From contig NZ_RHOD01000014.1 in the NCBI RefSeq assembly GCF_003946095.1, positions 1-64,000 on the forward strand: 64,000 nt of DNA, read 5' to 3'. The notes under the pieces were generated by a model that saw nothing but the letters and a program-made list of their open reading frames with translations, ran no database searches and had not been told where the DNA came from. Shown here in pieces: positions 46,845-55,680 of this stretch. This stretch comes from Levilactobacillus lindianensis. Its GTDB lineage: Bacteria; Bacillota; Bacilli; Lactobacillales; Lactobacillaceae. Made by a program: the position numbers and the translations under genes. Position 1 is the first letter of the stretch; each line of letters starts with the position of its first letter.

Positions 46845-48155
46845 TTAAGCGGCATTTAAAATCCAGAGGAAGGCGACGAAGACCACGGCAAGTCCGTACA
46901 TCATGGGACCCACTTCCTTGCCACGCTTAGCGGCGATCATGGTCAGTGGGTAAGTGATGAAGCCCAAGGCAATCCCATCGGAGATACTGTAAGTCAGGGG
47001 CATTCCCAAGACAATCAGAAAGGCTGGTGCGGCGACTTCAAACTTTTCCCAGTGAATGCCCTTTAAGGATTGGGCCATGAGAACGCCGACGATGATCAAG
47101 GCTGGTGCTGTGACTTGGTTAGTCACCACGGCCAGTAATGGGGAGAAGAAGGCCCCGAAGATGAAGAGAATTCCGGTGACGATCGCTGTAAAACCGGTTC
47201 GACCACCCACGGCAATTCCGGCGGATGATTCAACGAAGGCCCCCATGGGAGAGGTTCCCAGTAAGGAACCCACGACCATCGTGCTGGAGTCGGCCATCAA
47301 GGCCTTACCAATCCGCGGTAACTTGTTATCCTTAACTAAACCGGCTTGTTCGGCCAAGCCGACTAAGGTTCCGGTGGTATCAAAGAACGTTACCAACAAG
47401 AAGGTCAAGACAACCACGACGAGTTGGAGCGAGTTGATGCTTCCAATATGAGTTAAACCCACTAAAAAGGTGGAGTGGATGCTTGGAATTGGCGCAATCA
47501 GGTGGCTGGGTAATGGAATCAGGCCGGTGAGCAGACCCAGAATAGAGTTGGCTACCATCCCGATGAAGATGGCCCCGGGAACCTTGGCACTCATTAAAAT
47601 TAAGGTAATTAAAAGGCCAAAGATGGTTAGCCAAGTGCTACCGACTTGTAAGGAACCGAGAGCCACAACAGTAGACTTGTCGGGGGCAACGAGGCCACCT
47701 TGACTCAGCCCGATGAAGGCAATAAATAGGCCAATTCCGGCACTGATGGCCATCTTAAGGTCTCGAGGAATGGCGTCAACCACCATTTCACGGAGTTTGA
47801 ATGCGGTCAAAACCATGAAGAGTAGTGAGGCCACGAAGACCCCAGCCAATGCCGTTTCCCAGGGCACCTTCATCCCAATAACGACGGAATAGGCGAAGAA
47901 GGCGTTGATCCCTAGGCTGGCTGAAATGGCGATGGGGTAGTTGGCCATGATTCCCATGACGAAACACCCGAAGGCGGAAGCAAAGGCAGTCGCCGTGAAT
48001 ACGGCACCTTGGCTAATGCCGGAGGCCCCAAGAACTTGGGGATTAACGAAAAGAATGTAGGCCATTGAAACGAAAGTGGTGAGTCCGGCTAGAATTTCAG
48101 TTCTAAAGTTGGTGTTTAAGTCATCAAAGTGAAAATAGTTGGCAATCTTTTGCAT
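46845..48155 (-). CDS. NCS2-family purine permease (guanine/hypoxanthine, PbuG/PbuO type)
   Basis: 436 residues, 12-14 helices. AzgA-like NCS2 features: NTNFRTEILAGLTTFVSMAYILFVNP, GINAFFAYSVV, LVTFFDTTGTLVGLA and SSAGIAVGGRTGFTAI. It imports purine bases by proton symport. The 320-base upstream region carries CGAAC boxes like those of PurR, consistent with induction under purine limitation. Confidence 0.92.
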   Translation of the reverse strand: MQKIANYFHFDDLNTNFRTEILAGLTTFVSMAYILFVNPQVLGASGISQGAVFTATAFASAFGCFVMGIMANYPIAISASLGINAFFAYSVVIGMKVPWETALAGVFVASLLFMVLTAFKLREMVVDAIPRDLKMAISAGIGLFIAFIGLSQGGLVAPDKSTVVALGSLQVGSTWLTIFGLLITLILMSAKVPGAIFIGMVANSILGLLTGLIPLPSHLIAPIPSIHSTFLVGLTHIGSINSLQLVVVVLTFLLVTFFDTTGTLVGLAEQAGLVKDNKLPRIGKALMADSSTMVVGSLLGTSPMGAFVESSAGIAVGGRTGFTAIVTGILFIFGAFFSPLLAVVTNQVTAPALIIVGVLMAQSLKGIHWEKFEVAAPAFLIVLGMPLTYSISDGIALGFITYPLTMIAAKRGKEVGPMMYGLAVVFVAFLWILNAA

Positions 48156-48185
48156 GAATCAGCACTCCTTAGCAGTTTTTGGTTA

Positions 48186-48312
48186 AAAGACGAACATTAG
48201 CAACGAACGTTCGTGTATTTATCGGTAAACACTCCTTAAAGAGCTTAACATTTTTCACTTTTGGAAGCAATCACGAATTAACAATTATTTTATAAAAATA
48301 ATGTTCGGATTA
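48186..48312 (-). promoter_or_regulatory. PurBox-like CGAAC motifs upstream of the purine permease
   Basis: TAATCCGAACATT on the minus strand (48312-48300) matches the PurR box AWWWCCGAACWWT at 12 of 13 positions. A weaker copy AAAGACGAACATT is at 48186-48198, and a palindrome ACGAACGTTCGT at 48203-48214. All lie between the NCS2 start and the divergent gene. PurR control is inference from motif and gene function. Confidence 0.55.
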
Positions 48313-48475
48313 ATGGTGAATGCCTTTTGGATAAACAGAAATGGCGTTCTGTAAGGAAAATAACCGGTCCTTAGCGCCAGTAAATCTTGAAAATTTATGA
48401 AAAATCGGTAAGGTCGTTATCTCTTAGTGAAGCTTTCTGGTACACTGGGAGGCAAGTAAAAAGGAGCGAGAATTG

Positions 48476-49078
48476 ATGACAACTTTCTTAATTGTTGGGG
48501 CGACGGCCGTGGGCCAAAGCGTGGCTGAGCGGCTATTGGCTGCCAATGCGGGTGCGGTTCGTCTCCTGCACACACCACAGGAACATTTAGTGGCCAGTGT
48601 GGCAAACCGAGTGACGGAGTACACGGGAGATCTGCGAAAAGAGGCCACTTACCAAGCGCCGTTGCAGGGTCAACCAGTTGTCTTCTCGGCATTAACGGGG
48701 ATGGACGTTGATCTGGCATTTGAAGCGTTATTCGATGCTCAGTATCATCAACGGCTAACCTATCCGCGTTTCGTCATGTTGAGCACCGCTGGCGTGGATC
48801 ACGAGGTTCAAGATGAGCTGACTTACCCCGGGATTTCGGCGACAGATGAGTATCTGAACCAACAGCGTTATGCAGCCAAGTTGGTGGATGAGGCAGAGTT
48901 TCCTTATACGATCTTGCGGCCGGTAGTCATGGTTGATCGGCCCGAAGAGGATGCTCAGATTATTCCGGAGGGCCATCCGGTTCCCGTGGGTCAGGTTGCC
49001 AGAGAAAGCGTCGCGGCCGTGGCAACAGATATCCTGATCAACGGCGGGTATGATTATCAGTCGATTGCAATTTGCTAA
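48476..49078 (+). CDS. NAD(P)-binding Rossmann protein (atypical SDR)
   Basis: 200 residues from ATG 48476 (AAAAAGGAG upstream). Nucleotide-binding start MTTFLIVGATAVGQSVAERLLA, then VVFSALTG, FVMLSTAGVDHE and YTILRPVVMVDRPEED. Relative of the YwnB/NmrA proteins, lacking the Tyr-Lys catalytic pair of classical SDRs. Similar type to the gene at 24640. Function not known. Confidence 0.78.
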   Translation: MTTFLIVGATAVGQSVAERLLAANAGAVRLLHTPQEHLVASVANRVTEYTGDLRKEATYQAPLQGQPVVFSALTGMDVDLAFEALFDAQYHQRLTYPRFVMLSTAGVDHEVQDELTYPGISATDEYLNQQRYAAKLVDEAEFPYTILRPVVMVDRPEEDAQIIPEGHPVPVGQVARESVAAVATDILINGGYDYQSIAIC

Positions 49079-49154
49079 ATACGACACAAAGTTAGTTTTT
49101 TTCAGGGAAAAGGGTTTGCTCACGCGCATAGTTTGTTAGAATAAGGGCAGTGGG

Positions 49155-49532
49155 GTGAAGGCATTGGCAATTAAAATAGACGATCAACAACTTCAAGCAA
49201 TTCGTGAACGGATGGACGAAGCGAACCAACAGGCCCACTTTGTGATCTTTCAATCGGTTGAAAAGGAAACAGGAAAGGTCCTGCGACTGATTACGGATAT
49301 CGAAAGTTTTCGCACCATTCAAGAGCAGCATGCGGCTGATTCCGAAATGACGGTTATTCAGGACATTGTGCCGATTACGGATGCTTTAGCTCGCTGGGCA
49401 GTTGCCGAAAATATGGCGGCCCAGCAGACGAACGGCGAAACGGTTCTCGCCGATTTGGAGTACTATACCAACGAAGTGTTAAAAGAGAATCATCAAGCGG
49501 TCAATCCACCAGAGGATGCTGCGAGCAAGTAG
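49155..49532 (+). CDS. Hypothetical cytosolic protein
   Basis: 125 residues, acidic, no membrane segment: IKIDDQQLQAIRERMDEANQQAHFVIFQSVEKETGKVLRL (split here by position about 1-45), then helical ITDALARWAVAENMAAQ. Start uncertain between GTG 49155 (AAGGGC 6 bases before) and TTG 49164 (GGGGTG 6 before). I do not recognise the family. Confidence 0.6.
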   Translation: MKALAIKIDDQQLQAIRERMDEANQQAHFVIFQSVEKETGKVLRLITDIESFRTIQEQHAADSEMTVIQDIVPITDALARWAVAENMAAQQTNGETVLADLEYYTNEVLKENHQAVNPPEDAASK

Positions 49533-49650
49533 GTTAACTTCGGTTAGTCTACTTTTTTATTGCCAATTTTGTAAGACGTGTGGGTCCTGATCGACAGCCA
49601 AGGCTGGTAAAATGGAGGTAAGTTTAGGGGATTACCCTTGAGGAGGGGTT

Positions 49651-50667
49651 ATGATGAAACAAGGAAAGTTGATGATGAGTGGGGTATTGGTAACCTTATT
49701 AACCTTTGGGTTGGTCGGGGTACCGGTTGCTGGTCAAGCGGCGACCACCAAATCCGTCTCTTACGGTAAGCTCACTAATAACAAGGCCCATCGGCTTGCA
49801 GCTATTCGGCAGGCGACGCGGCAACAGATTCTTAAGCAGACGAAGGCCAAGAGTAGTCGCGTTAAGGCCGTCTACAAGGTTGGCCTACCCTACCATATGA
49901 ATAAGAAGGGCAAACTAACCACTAAGGGGTTGCGGGTTAGTTTACGGAAGAACTCGTTTAAGTTGAAGACAGTGACGGTACCTTACAAAGAGTTGAAGGG
50001 TAAGATTCGTAATCGTTACCTGCCAAAGGCCCAACGGACGAAGACGGTTAAAACCTCTAAGTTGGTCGCCTTGACCTTCGATGATGGGCCTGATAAGACG
50101 CTCACGCCACGTCTCTTAAAAACGCTGAAGAAGTACAAGGCCCATGCGACCTTCTTTGAGGTTGGTCAGAGTGTCAGTCGCTACCCCAAGATTTCACGAG
50201 CAGTGCTGGCCGGGGGGAATGAATTGGGTAACCATTCCTGGAATCATCCCGATTTCAATGCGATTGGAACAGCTAAGACTAAGAGTCAGATTATGCGGAC
50301 TAACCAGGCGATTTACAAGGCTACGGGGACGCTGCCACAGTACGTTCGGCCACCCTATGGGAACATCACGGCTGCTGAGGGTCGCGCTATCGAACAGCCG
50401 ATCGTCCGCTGGTCGGTTGATTCACGTGATTGGGCTTATCTGAACAAGCAAAAGGATATTAACTCTGTAATGAAGGCCACTAGGGGTGGGTCTATCGTGC
50501 TGATGCATGATATTCACTCACAATCGGTGGCGGCGGTCCCAACGATTATCAGGCGGCTTAAAGCCAAGGGATATAAGCTGGTGACAGTGAGTCAGTTGTT
50601 GAATTATCAAGCGTTACCCGGGCTACAGTATTTCGGGGCGCATGACTATCGGACGGCCGGCAAATAA
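49651..50667 (+). CDS. Secreted polysaccharide deacetylase (NodB/PgdA-like)
   Basis: 338 residues. Signal peptide 1-30 (LVTLLTFGLVGVPVAGQAA). A basic Lys-rich region of ~100 residues precedes a NodB domain with LTFDDGPDKT (Asp-Asp), the metal-binding GNHSWNHPDF, RPPYGN and the catalytic-His region IVLMHDIHSQS. It probably removes N-acetyl groups from peptidoglycan or another wall glycan, lowering lysozyme sensitivity. GAGGAGGGG precedes the ATG. Confidence 0.9.
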   Translation: MMKQGKLMMSGVLVTLLTFGLVGVPVAGQAATTKSVSYGKLTNNKAHRLAAIRQATRQQILKQTKAKSSRVKAVYKVGLPYHMNKKGKLTTKGLRVSLRKNSFKLKTVTVPYKELKGKIRNRYLPKAQRTKTVKTSKLVALTFDDGPDKTLTPRLLKTLKKYKAHATFFEVGQSVSRYPKISRAVLAGGNELGNHSWNHPDFNAIGTAKTKSQIMRTNQAIYKATGTLPQYVRPPYGNITAAEGRAIEQPIVRWSVDSRDWAYLNKQKDINSVMKATRGGSIVLMHDIHSQSVAAVPTIIRRLKAKGYKLVTVSQLLNYQALPGLQYFGAHDYRTAGK

Positions 50668-50677
50668 TTGGGACGTG

Positions 50678-50709
50678 AAAAGGGGTCGAGACATTGTCTC
50701 GACCCCTTT
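50678..50709. terminator. Bidirectional terminator between deacetylase and M20 genes
   Basis: AAAGGGGTCGAGAC ATT GTCTCGACCCCTTT perfect stem. Confidence 0.9.
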
Positions 50710-50739
50710 AGCTAGCTATATTTTTAATGGACAGGCCTG

Positions 50740-51882
50740 TTATGCGAGAAATTGTTCTGCCAGTTGTTGGTAAACGTGTTGTACGTGAACGAATTGGTCC
50801 AGATCGACGGATTCATTCAAGGCGTGAGCATCACGCCAGTCGCCAGCCCCGTAAACGATGACGGGGAATTCATTGCTAGATTTCGTGAATTCAGAGGCAT
50901 CCGTGGCGCCGTGGATGACCTGCAGGTTGATCGGATGACCGAATTCAACATCCGCAATTTTCTTAGTTAGTTGGACCAAGGGTGACGTTTGTTCGGAGAT
51001 GATTGGTTTGAAACTGTAATCCACGTGGAGGGTCAACTGCTCCTGTGGCTCCTGGTTTAATTGATCAACGACGGCATTCAACCGGGCGATCACAGCCGCA
51101 TTATTAAATTCGGGAATTGGTCGGATGTTCCCTTGAAGTTCGGCCTTAGAAGGAATGCTATTCACCTGATCGCCACCGTTGAAGACGGTGACACTGTGGA
51201 CCAGCGGCCCCAGTTCGGGGCTGACTGGGGCGTCGTCGAAGGCGGTCGCCTCGGCGGTAATGAACTTTGCCAAGTTGGTGACGGCATTCACTCCTTTTTC
51301 TGGCATGGAGCTGTGAGCCCCCACCCCCTTTGAGTAAACATGGTAGTTGAGTGAGCCGTTGTGCGCATAGACAATATTGCCGCCGGTCGGTTCACCAATA
51401 ACCATGGCACTGATATCATCCGCCAAGCCTTGTTCGGTCAGCATCCGTGATCCCATGGCGCCATTTTCTTCACCCACAGTGCCAATGAAACGTAGGCGAC
51501 CGTTGAGGGGTGTCTGGGCATCCGCCAGGGTTAGGAAGGTGATGACCATCGCAGCGAGGCCACTCTTCATGTCGGCACTCCCCCGGCCGTAGAGGCGGTT
51601 ATTCTCGATGTGGGCAGCGAAAGGATCGAATTTCCAGTCACTCAGGTCACCCGTGGCGACCGTATCGAGGTGACCGGATAGGACCAGAACGCGATCGCTG
51701 TCGGTATTGCCGATTTCGGCAACGAGGTTGTGACGACCCTCAGCGTAAGGGACCTGATGGGATTGAATGCCATGGGTGGTGAAGAGTTTTTGGATATAGT
51801 CGGCCACGGCCGCCTCATTCCCATTGACGGAGTTAATTTGAATTAAATGCTGTAGGATTTCAACTTGTTCGCTTTTTTGCAT
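50740..51882 (-). CDS. M20-family metallopeptidase, ArgE/DapE deacylase
   Basis: 380 residues from ATG 51882 (MQKSEQVEILQHLIQINSVNGNE). Metal ligands in SGHLDTVATGD, GRGSADMKSG and the catalytic/ligand glutamates in GTVGEENGAMGS; a dimerisation insert GVGAHSSMPEKGVNAV; C-terminal HGATDASEF. Co-catalytic zinc enzyme; candidates are succinyl-diaminopimelate desuccinylase, acetylornithine deacetylase or a peptidase. The ATG nine codons upstream has no ribosome site. Confidence 0.88.
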   Translation of the reverse strand: MQKSEQVEILQHLIQINSVNGNEAAVADYIQKLFTTHGIQSHQVPYAEGRHNLVAEIGNTDSDRVLVLSGHLDTVATGDLSDWKFDPFAAHIENNRLYGRGSADMKSGLAAMVITFLTLADAQTPLNGRLRFIGTVGEENGAMGSRMLTEQGLADDISAMVIGEPTGGNIVYAHNGSLNYHVYSKGVGAHSSMPEKGVNAVTNLAKFITAEATAFDDAPVSPELGPLVHSVTVFNGGDQVNSIPSKAELQGNIRPIPEFNNAAVIARLNAVVDQLNQEPQEQLTLHVDYSFKPIISEQTSPLVQLTKKIADVEFGHPINLQVIHGATDASEFTKSSNEFPVIVYGAGDWRDAHALNESVDLDQFVHVQHVYQQLAEQFLA

Positions 51883-52071
51883 AGAAGACTCAACTCGCTT
51901 TCTCACCATTTTTTAATATTTAAGTCCTAGTGTAGCACGGTTTTGGCGAAATGGAGACGGATCAAGCAAAAAAGATCGGCATTAGCTGGCACTTTAACCA
52001 AACGTCTGTTCGCTTTTGGTGTAAGGTGTGCTAGACTATAATCAAGTAAAAATCACATAGGAGGTTGGCAT

Positions 52072-55000
52072 ATGAGTTTACAATTCGTCTTGGGAAGCGC
52101 GGGGCAGGATCACCGAACGCCCATGGTGAGTGCTTTAGCTCAGCAGGTGACGGATCATCCCCAAGATCGGGACTATTATTTGGTTCCCAACCATATTAAA
52201 TTTGAAACGGAAGTCGATGTTTTATCGGCTCTAAAGGCTCGTTTGGCACCGGATCAGGGACTGTTCGCCCAGTCTCAGGTCCAGGTCTTTTCGTTTACCC
52301 GGTTGGCTTGGTTCTTTATGAAGAATGAACCGGTCTATCAATTACCGCGGATCTCCAAAGCGGGACTCAATATGCTGATCTATCAAATTATTCAAAGTCA
52401 TGCGGATGAGTTGACCATCTTTCGTGGGGAGGTTGATCGTCCGGGCTTTGTCAGCCAACTGACGGCTCAGCTGGCCGAACTCAAGGTGGGACAGGTAACC
52501 GCAGTTGATCTGATGACGGCCGTGGAACAGATGGATACGGTTAATGCCGATCTCCAGGCCAAACTTCACGACCTTATGATTATTTATGAGGCCTTTGAAC
52601 AACAGATGCTGGGGAAGTATGTCGAAAATACCGATCTGCTTAATCAGTTGGCGGACTTTCTTGCCAATAAGGTCGACCTCAGCCAGGCCCATTTCTACCT
52701 GGAAGGTTTCTCCCAGTTGAGTGCTCAGGAACGCCGATTGGTGGCAGTTTTAATTGAACACGCCGCTAGTGTAACCGTGGCCTTAAATCTCGATCGGCCT
52801 TACCGCAATCAGAAGCCAGACGCCACCAACCTGTTCTATCAATCAGGGCGGCTATACTTTCAATTGGCCCAAGTGGCCGCGGCCGCTCAGGTGCGGTTGG
52901 AACCCGACCAATTCACGCAACAGCCCCGAGTCTCAGCCGACCTACAGGCGCTGGATGCTTACTGGCAGGCCTCCAATTCACTCATGACTACCCCGACGAA
53001 ACCCGTTAAAACACCGGCGAATATTCAAATTGTACAAGCGGCCAATCGTTACGTGGAGGTAGCTCAGGTTGCCATTAAGATTCGTCAAATGGTGGCAACT
53101 GGGGACTATCGTTACCAGGATTTCTTGGTTGTGGCGCGGCACCTCGAGGCCTACCAAACGGTGATCGATCCCATTTTCAAGTCCCAAGAGATTCCCTACT
53201 TTGATGATGCCGATGTTCAAATGGCCGATCATCCCTTTGTGGAGTTAATCAATGCGCTCTTTGATGTCGATCGCCGTAATTATCGGTATGCCGATGTCTT
53301 TCGGGTCCTGAAATCGGAGCTCCTCTTACCTAAAAATTCAGAAGGCCAGCCAATTGATCTACAGACCTATCGACAGGCGTTGGCCCTAACGGAGAATCTG
53401 GTTTTGAAAAATGGCTATGAGGGTCAGCATCGCTGGACGCAGAAGAAGGATTGGGTTTATACCCGGTTCGCTTCTGTCGCTGACCAGGTCCAGACAACAC
53501 AAGATGAACGCATTACTCGCCAGATTAACTTAATTCGCCATTTTGTCAGCAACACCTTGCCACCGCTCTTTCAGCGGCTTAAAAAGGCCGAGACCTATAC
53601 GGATGCCGCCGCGATTCTCTACCAATTTTTGGATCATGCGGGCGTGGCAGATCGCTTAATGACGTGGCGTGATCAGGCGATCGATGAGGGTGATCTGATG
53701 CGTGCGGGGCAACCCGAGCAGACCTGGTCAACCTTCTGTCAGATGCTGGACGAATGCCACGATATCTTAGGAAGTATGTCGTTTAACCAGACAACTTTCC
53801 AGGCGATCTTACAGTCCGGTTTTGCCGGGGCCAAGTACAGCCAGATTCCGTCGACCTTGGATCAGGTGTCCATTTCCGAAAGTGGGCTGGTTCAGGCCAA
53901 CAATCGGAAGGTAACCTTCCTGATGGGCGCGACCGCCGATAACATGCCAGATGATCAGGTGCCAACCACGTTGTTAGCGGATAATGATCGTCAAGATTTG
54001 AGTACGCAATTGCAGGCAACGGATGAGACCCATTACCTCAGAGACGATGCGGCCACGCAGCTTGCTGGAGAACCTTATCTAAATTATCTGGCCTTCATGA
54101 GTGCTAGTGAACAGGTGATCTTCAGTTATCCGGTTACCAGTGATGACGACAACACGTTGCAGGTCTCACCTTATGTGGCCCGGATTCAACAACATTTTAA
54201 TTTGAAACCGATTATTGCAGCCGCAGCACCCCAGGCTGAACAAACGGGGATCGGGTCCTTTGTAGGCACTCGGCGCACCACGCTCCGTCACCTAGTTCAG
54301 GCAAGTCATGATAGTCAGGAACGGCAACAACCACTGTCGCCGGCCTGGATCACGGTTTACCGCCTGTTGAAGGACGATCCGACGTATGGCGATTTGACCG
54401 TGAAATTATTGGGCAGTCTGAATTACCGCAATGTCCCGAAGGCTTTAAAACCAGAGATTGTGACCGACCTCTACGGCACTCATATCAGTACCTCGATCTC
54501 GAAGCTGGAAGAATACTATGCCAATCCGTACGCCTACTTCCTGAAATATGGCTTGAAGCTGCAGGAACGGGATGTCTTTGAGTTGTCGCCGGCTAGCACC
54601 GGGGAGTTCTTCCATGCCACGATGGATGGGTTGATTCGCAAAATTCATGACCAGCATTTGGATCTGGCCAAGATGGATCAACAACAACTCCATGAGTTAG
54701 CAACGGAAGTCATGGCCAACGTCTTGGATACCGACGTGAACCCCCAGTTTGCCATTCTGCAGAGCTCTCATCGAATGACGTACATCCAACAACAGCTTGA
54801 GAAGACCATGCAGAAGATGGCCGAGACGCTCTGGGAACAGAGTAAGCGAACTCAGTTACGGCCCTGGAAGACGGAGGTTCAATTTGGAACCAAGAATGAA
54901 CGGACGGGGTTGTCCTTTGATCTGGACAATGGACGCCAGGTGACTGTTCGTGGGCGAATTGACCGGTTGGATGGCCTCCAAGCGGCGGGAAAGACTTACC

Positions 55001-55680
55001 TGGGTATCGTGGACTACAAGAGTTCGGACCATGAATTTAGCTTCCAGGAGGCCTTTTACGGCCAATCTATGCAAATGCTGACGTATCTGGATGCCGTTCA
55101 GCAAAACTTATCGGAATATCTAGAGGATGAGGATGCTCAGGTCGCCGAATTGGCGGGGGCTGTCTATCTTCACCTGCAAAATCCAATCTTGAAGCCGGCT
55201 GATTTAAAATCAACTGATCCAATGGGGGCCTTGTTGAAAGCCGAGAGATATCAAGGCTTGCTGTTAAACGATCCCGATCTGCTGAAGAACATTGATGTGT
55301 TATTTAGTCAGGAAGGTTACAGCGTTAGCTCACAACTCTTTAAGAGTATTGCCCAGAAAAAGGCTGGGGGCTTTTATTCGAGGAGTGGCGTGTTAGTCAC
55401 TCAGGCTGAATTGGATTTACTATTAGCTCATACGGAAACGCTAATTAAGCGCGCGGCCAATGGGATCCTATCCGGGAAAACGGATCTGGCTCCGGTCAGA
55501 GAAAAGAGCCAGAATAAAACGGCTATGCAGTACACGCCGTACAAGGCTATTATGCAGTTTGACCCCTTGCTCCCCATGAATAACTATCATGATTTGGCAT
55601 CACTCAAACGTGATGAGGTCTTTAAATTGATTCAAGACGAGCAGGCAGCGGCAACTAGAAAGGAGGACCATCATGAGTAA
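52072..55680 (+). CDS. rexB: ATP-dependent helicase/nuclease subunit RexB (AddB)
   Basis: 1202 residues. N-terminal UvrD-like helicase remnant (LGSAGQDHRTPM, without an intact Walker A lysine), and a C-terminal RecB-type nuclease with GIVDYKSS. The four cysteines that hold the Fe-S cluster of B. subtilis AddB are not evident around EEYYANPYAYFLKYGL, as in other lactobacillus RexB. With RexA it processes double-strand breaks for RecA loading. AGGAGGTTGG precedes the ATG; TATAAT lies about 35 bases upstream. It overlaps rexA by eight bases. Confidence 0.94.
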   Translation: MSLQFVLGSAGQDHRTPMVSALAQQVTDHPQDRDYYLVPNHIKFETEVDVLSALKARLAPDQGLFAQSQVQVFSFTRLAWFFMKNEPVYQLPRISKAGLNMLIYQIIQSHADELTIFRGEVDRPGFVSQLTAQLAELKVGQVTAVDLMTAVEQMDTVNADLQAKLHDLMIIYEAFEQQMLGKYVENTDLLNQLADFLANKVDLSQAHFYLEGFSQLSAQERRLVAVLIEHAASVTVALNLDRPYRNQKPDATNLFYQSGRLYFQLAQVAAAAQVRLEPDQFTQQPRVSADLQALDAYWQASNSLMTTPTKPVKTPANIQIVQAANRYVEVAQVAIKIRQMVATGDYRYQDFLVVARHLEAYQTVIDPIFKSQEIPYFDDADVQMADHPFVELINALFDVDRRNYRYADVFRVLKSELLLPKNSEGQPIDLQTYRQALALTENLVLKNGYEGQHRWTQKKDWVYTRFASVADQVQTTQDERITRQINLIRHFVSNTLPPLFQRLKKAETYTDAAAILYQFLDHAGVADRLMTWRDQAIDEGDLMRAGQPEQTWSTFCQMLDECHDILGSMSFNQTTFQAILQSGFAGAKYSQIPSTLDQVSISESGLVQANNRKVTFLMGATADNMPDDQVPTTLLADNDRQDLSTQLQATDETHYLRDDAATQLAGEPYLNYLAFMSASEQVIFSYPVTSDDDNTLQVSPYVARIQQHFNLKPIIAAAAPQAEQTGIGSFVGTRRTTLRHLVQASHDSQERQQPLSPAWITVYRLLKDDPTYGDLTVKLLGSLNYRNVPKALKPEIVTDLYGTHISTSISKLEEYYANPYAYFLKYGLKLQERDVFELSPASTGEFFHATMDGLIRKIHDQHLDLAKMDQQQLHELATEVMANVLDTDVNPQFAILQSSHRMTYIQQQLEKTMQKMAETLWEQSKRTQLRPWKTEVQFGTKNERTGLSFDLDNGRQVTVRGRIDRLDGLQAAGKTYLGIVDYKSSDHEFSFQEAFYGQSMQMLTYLDAVQQNLSEYLEDEDAQVAELAGAVYLHLQNPILKPADLKSTDPMGALLKAERYQGLLLNDPDLLKNIDVLFSQEGYSVSSQLFKSIAQKKAGGFYSRSGVLVTQAELDLLLAHTETLIKRAANGILSGKTDLAPVREKSQNKTAMQYTPYKAIMQFDPLLPMNNYHDLASLKRDEVFKLIQDEQAAATRKEDHHE

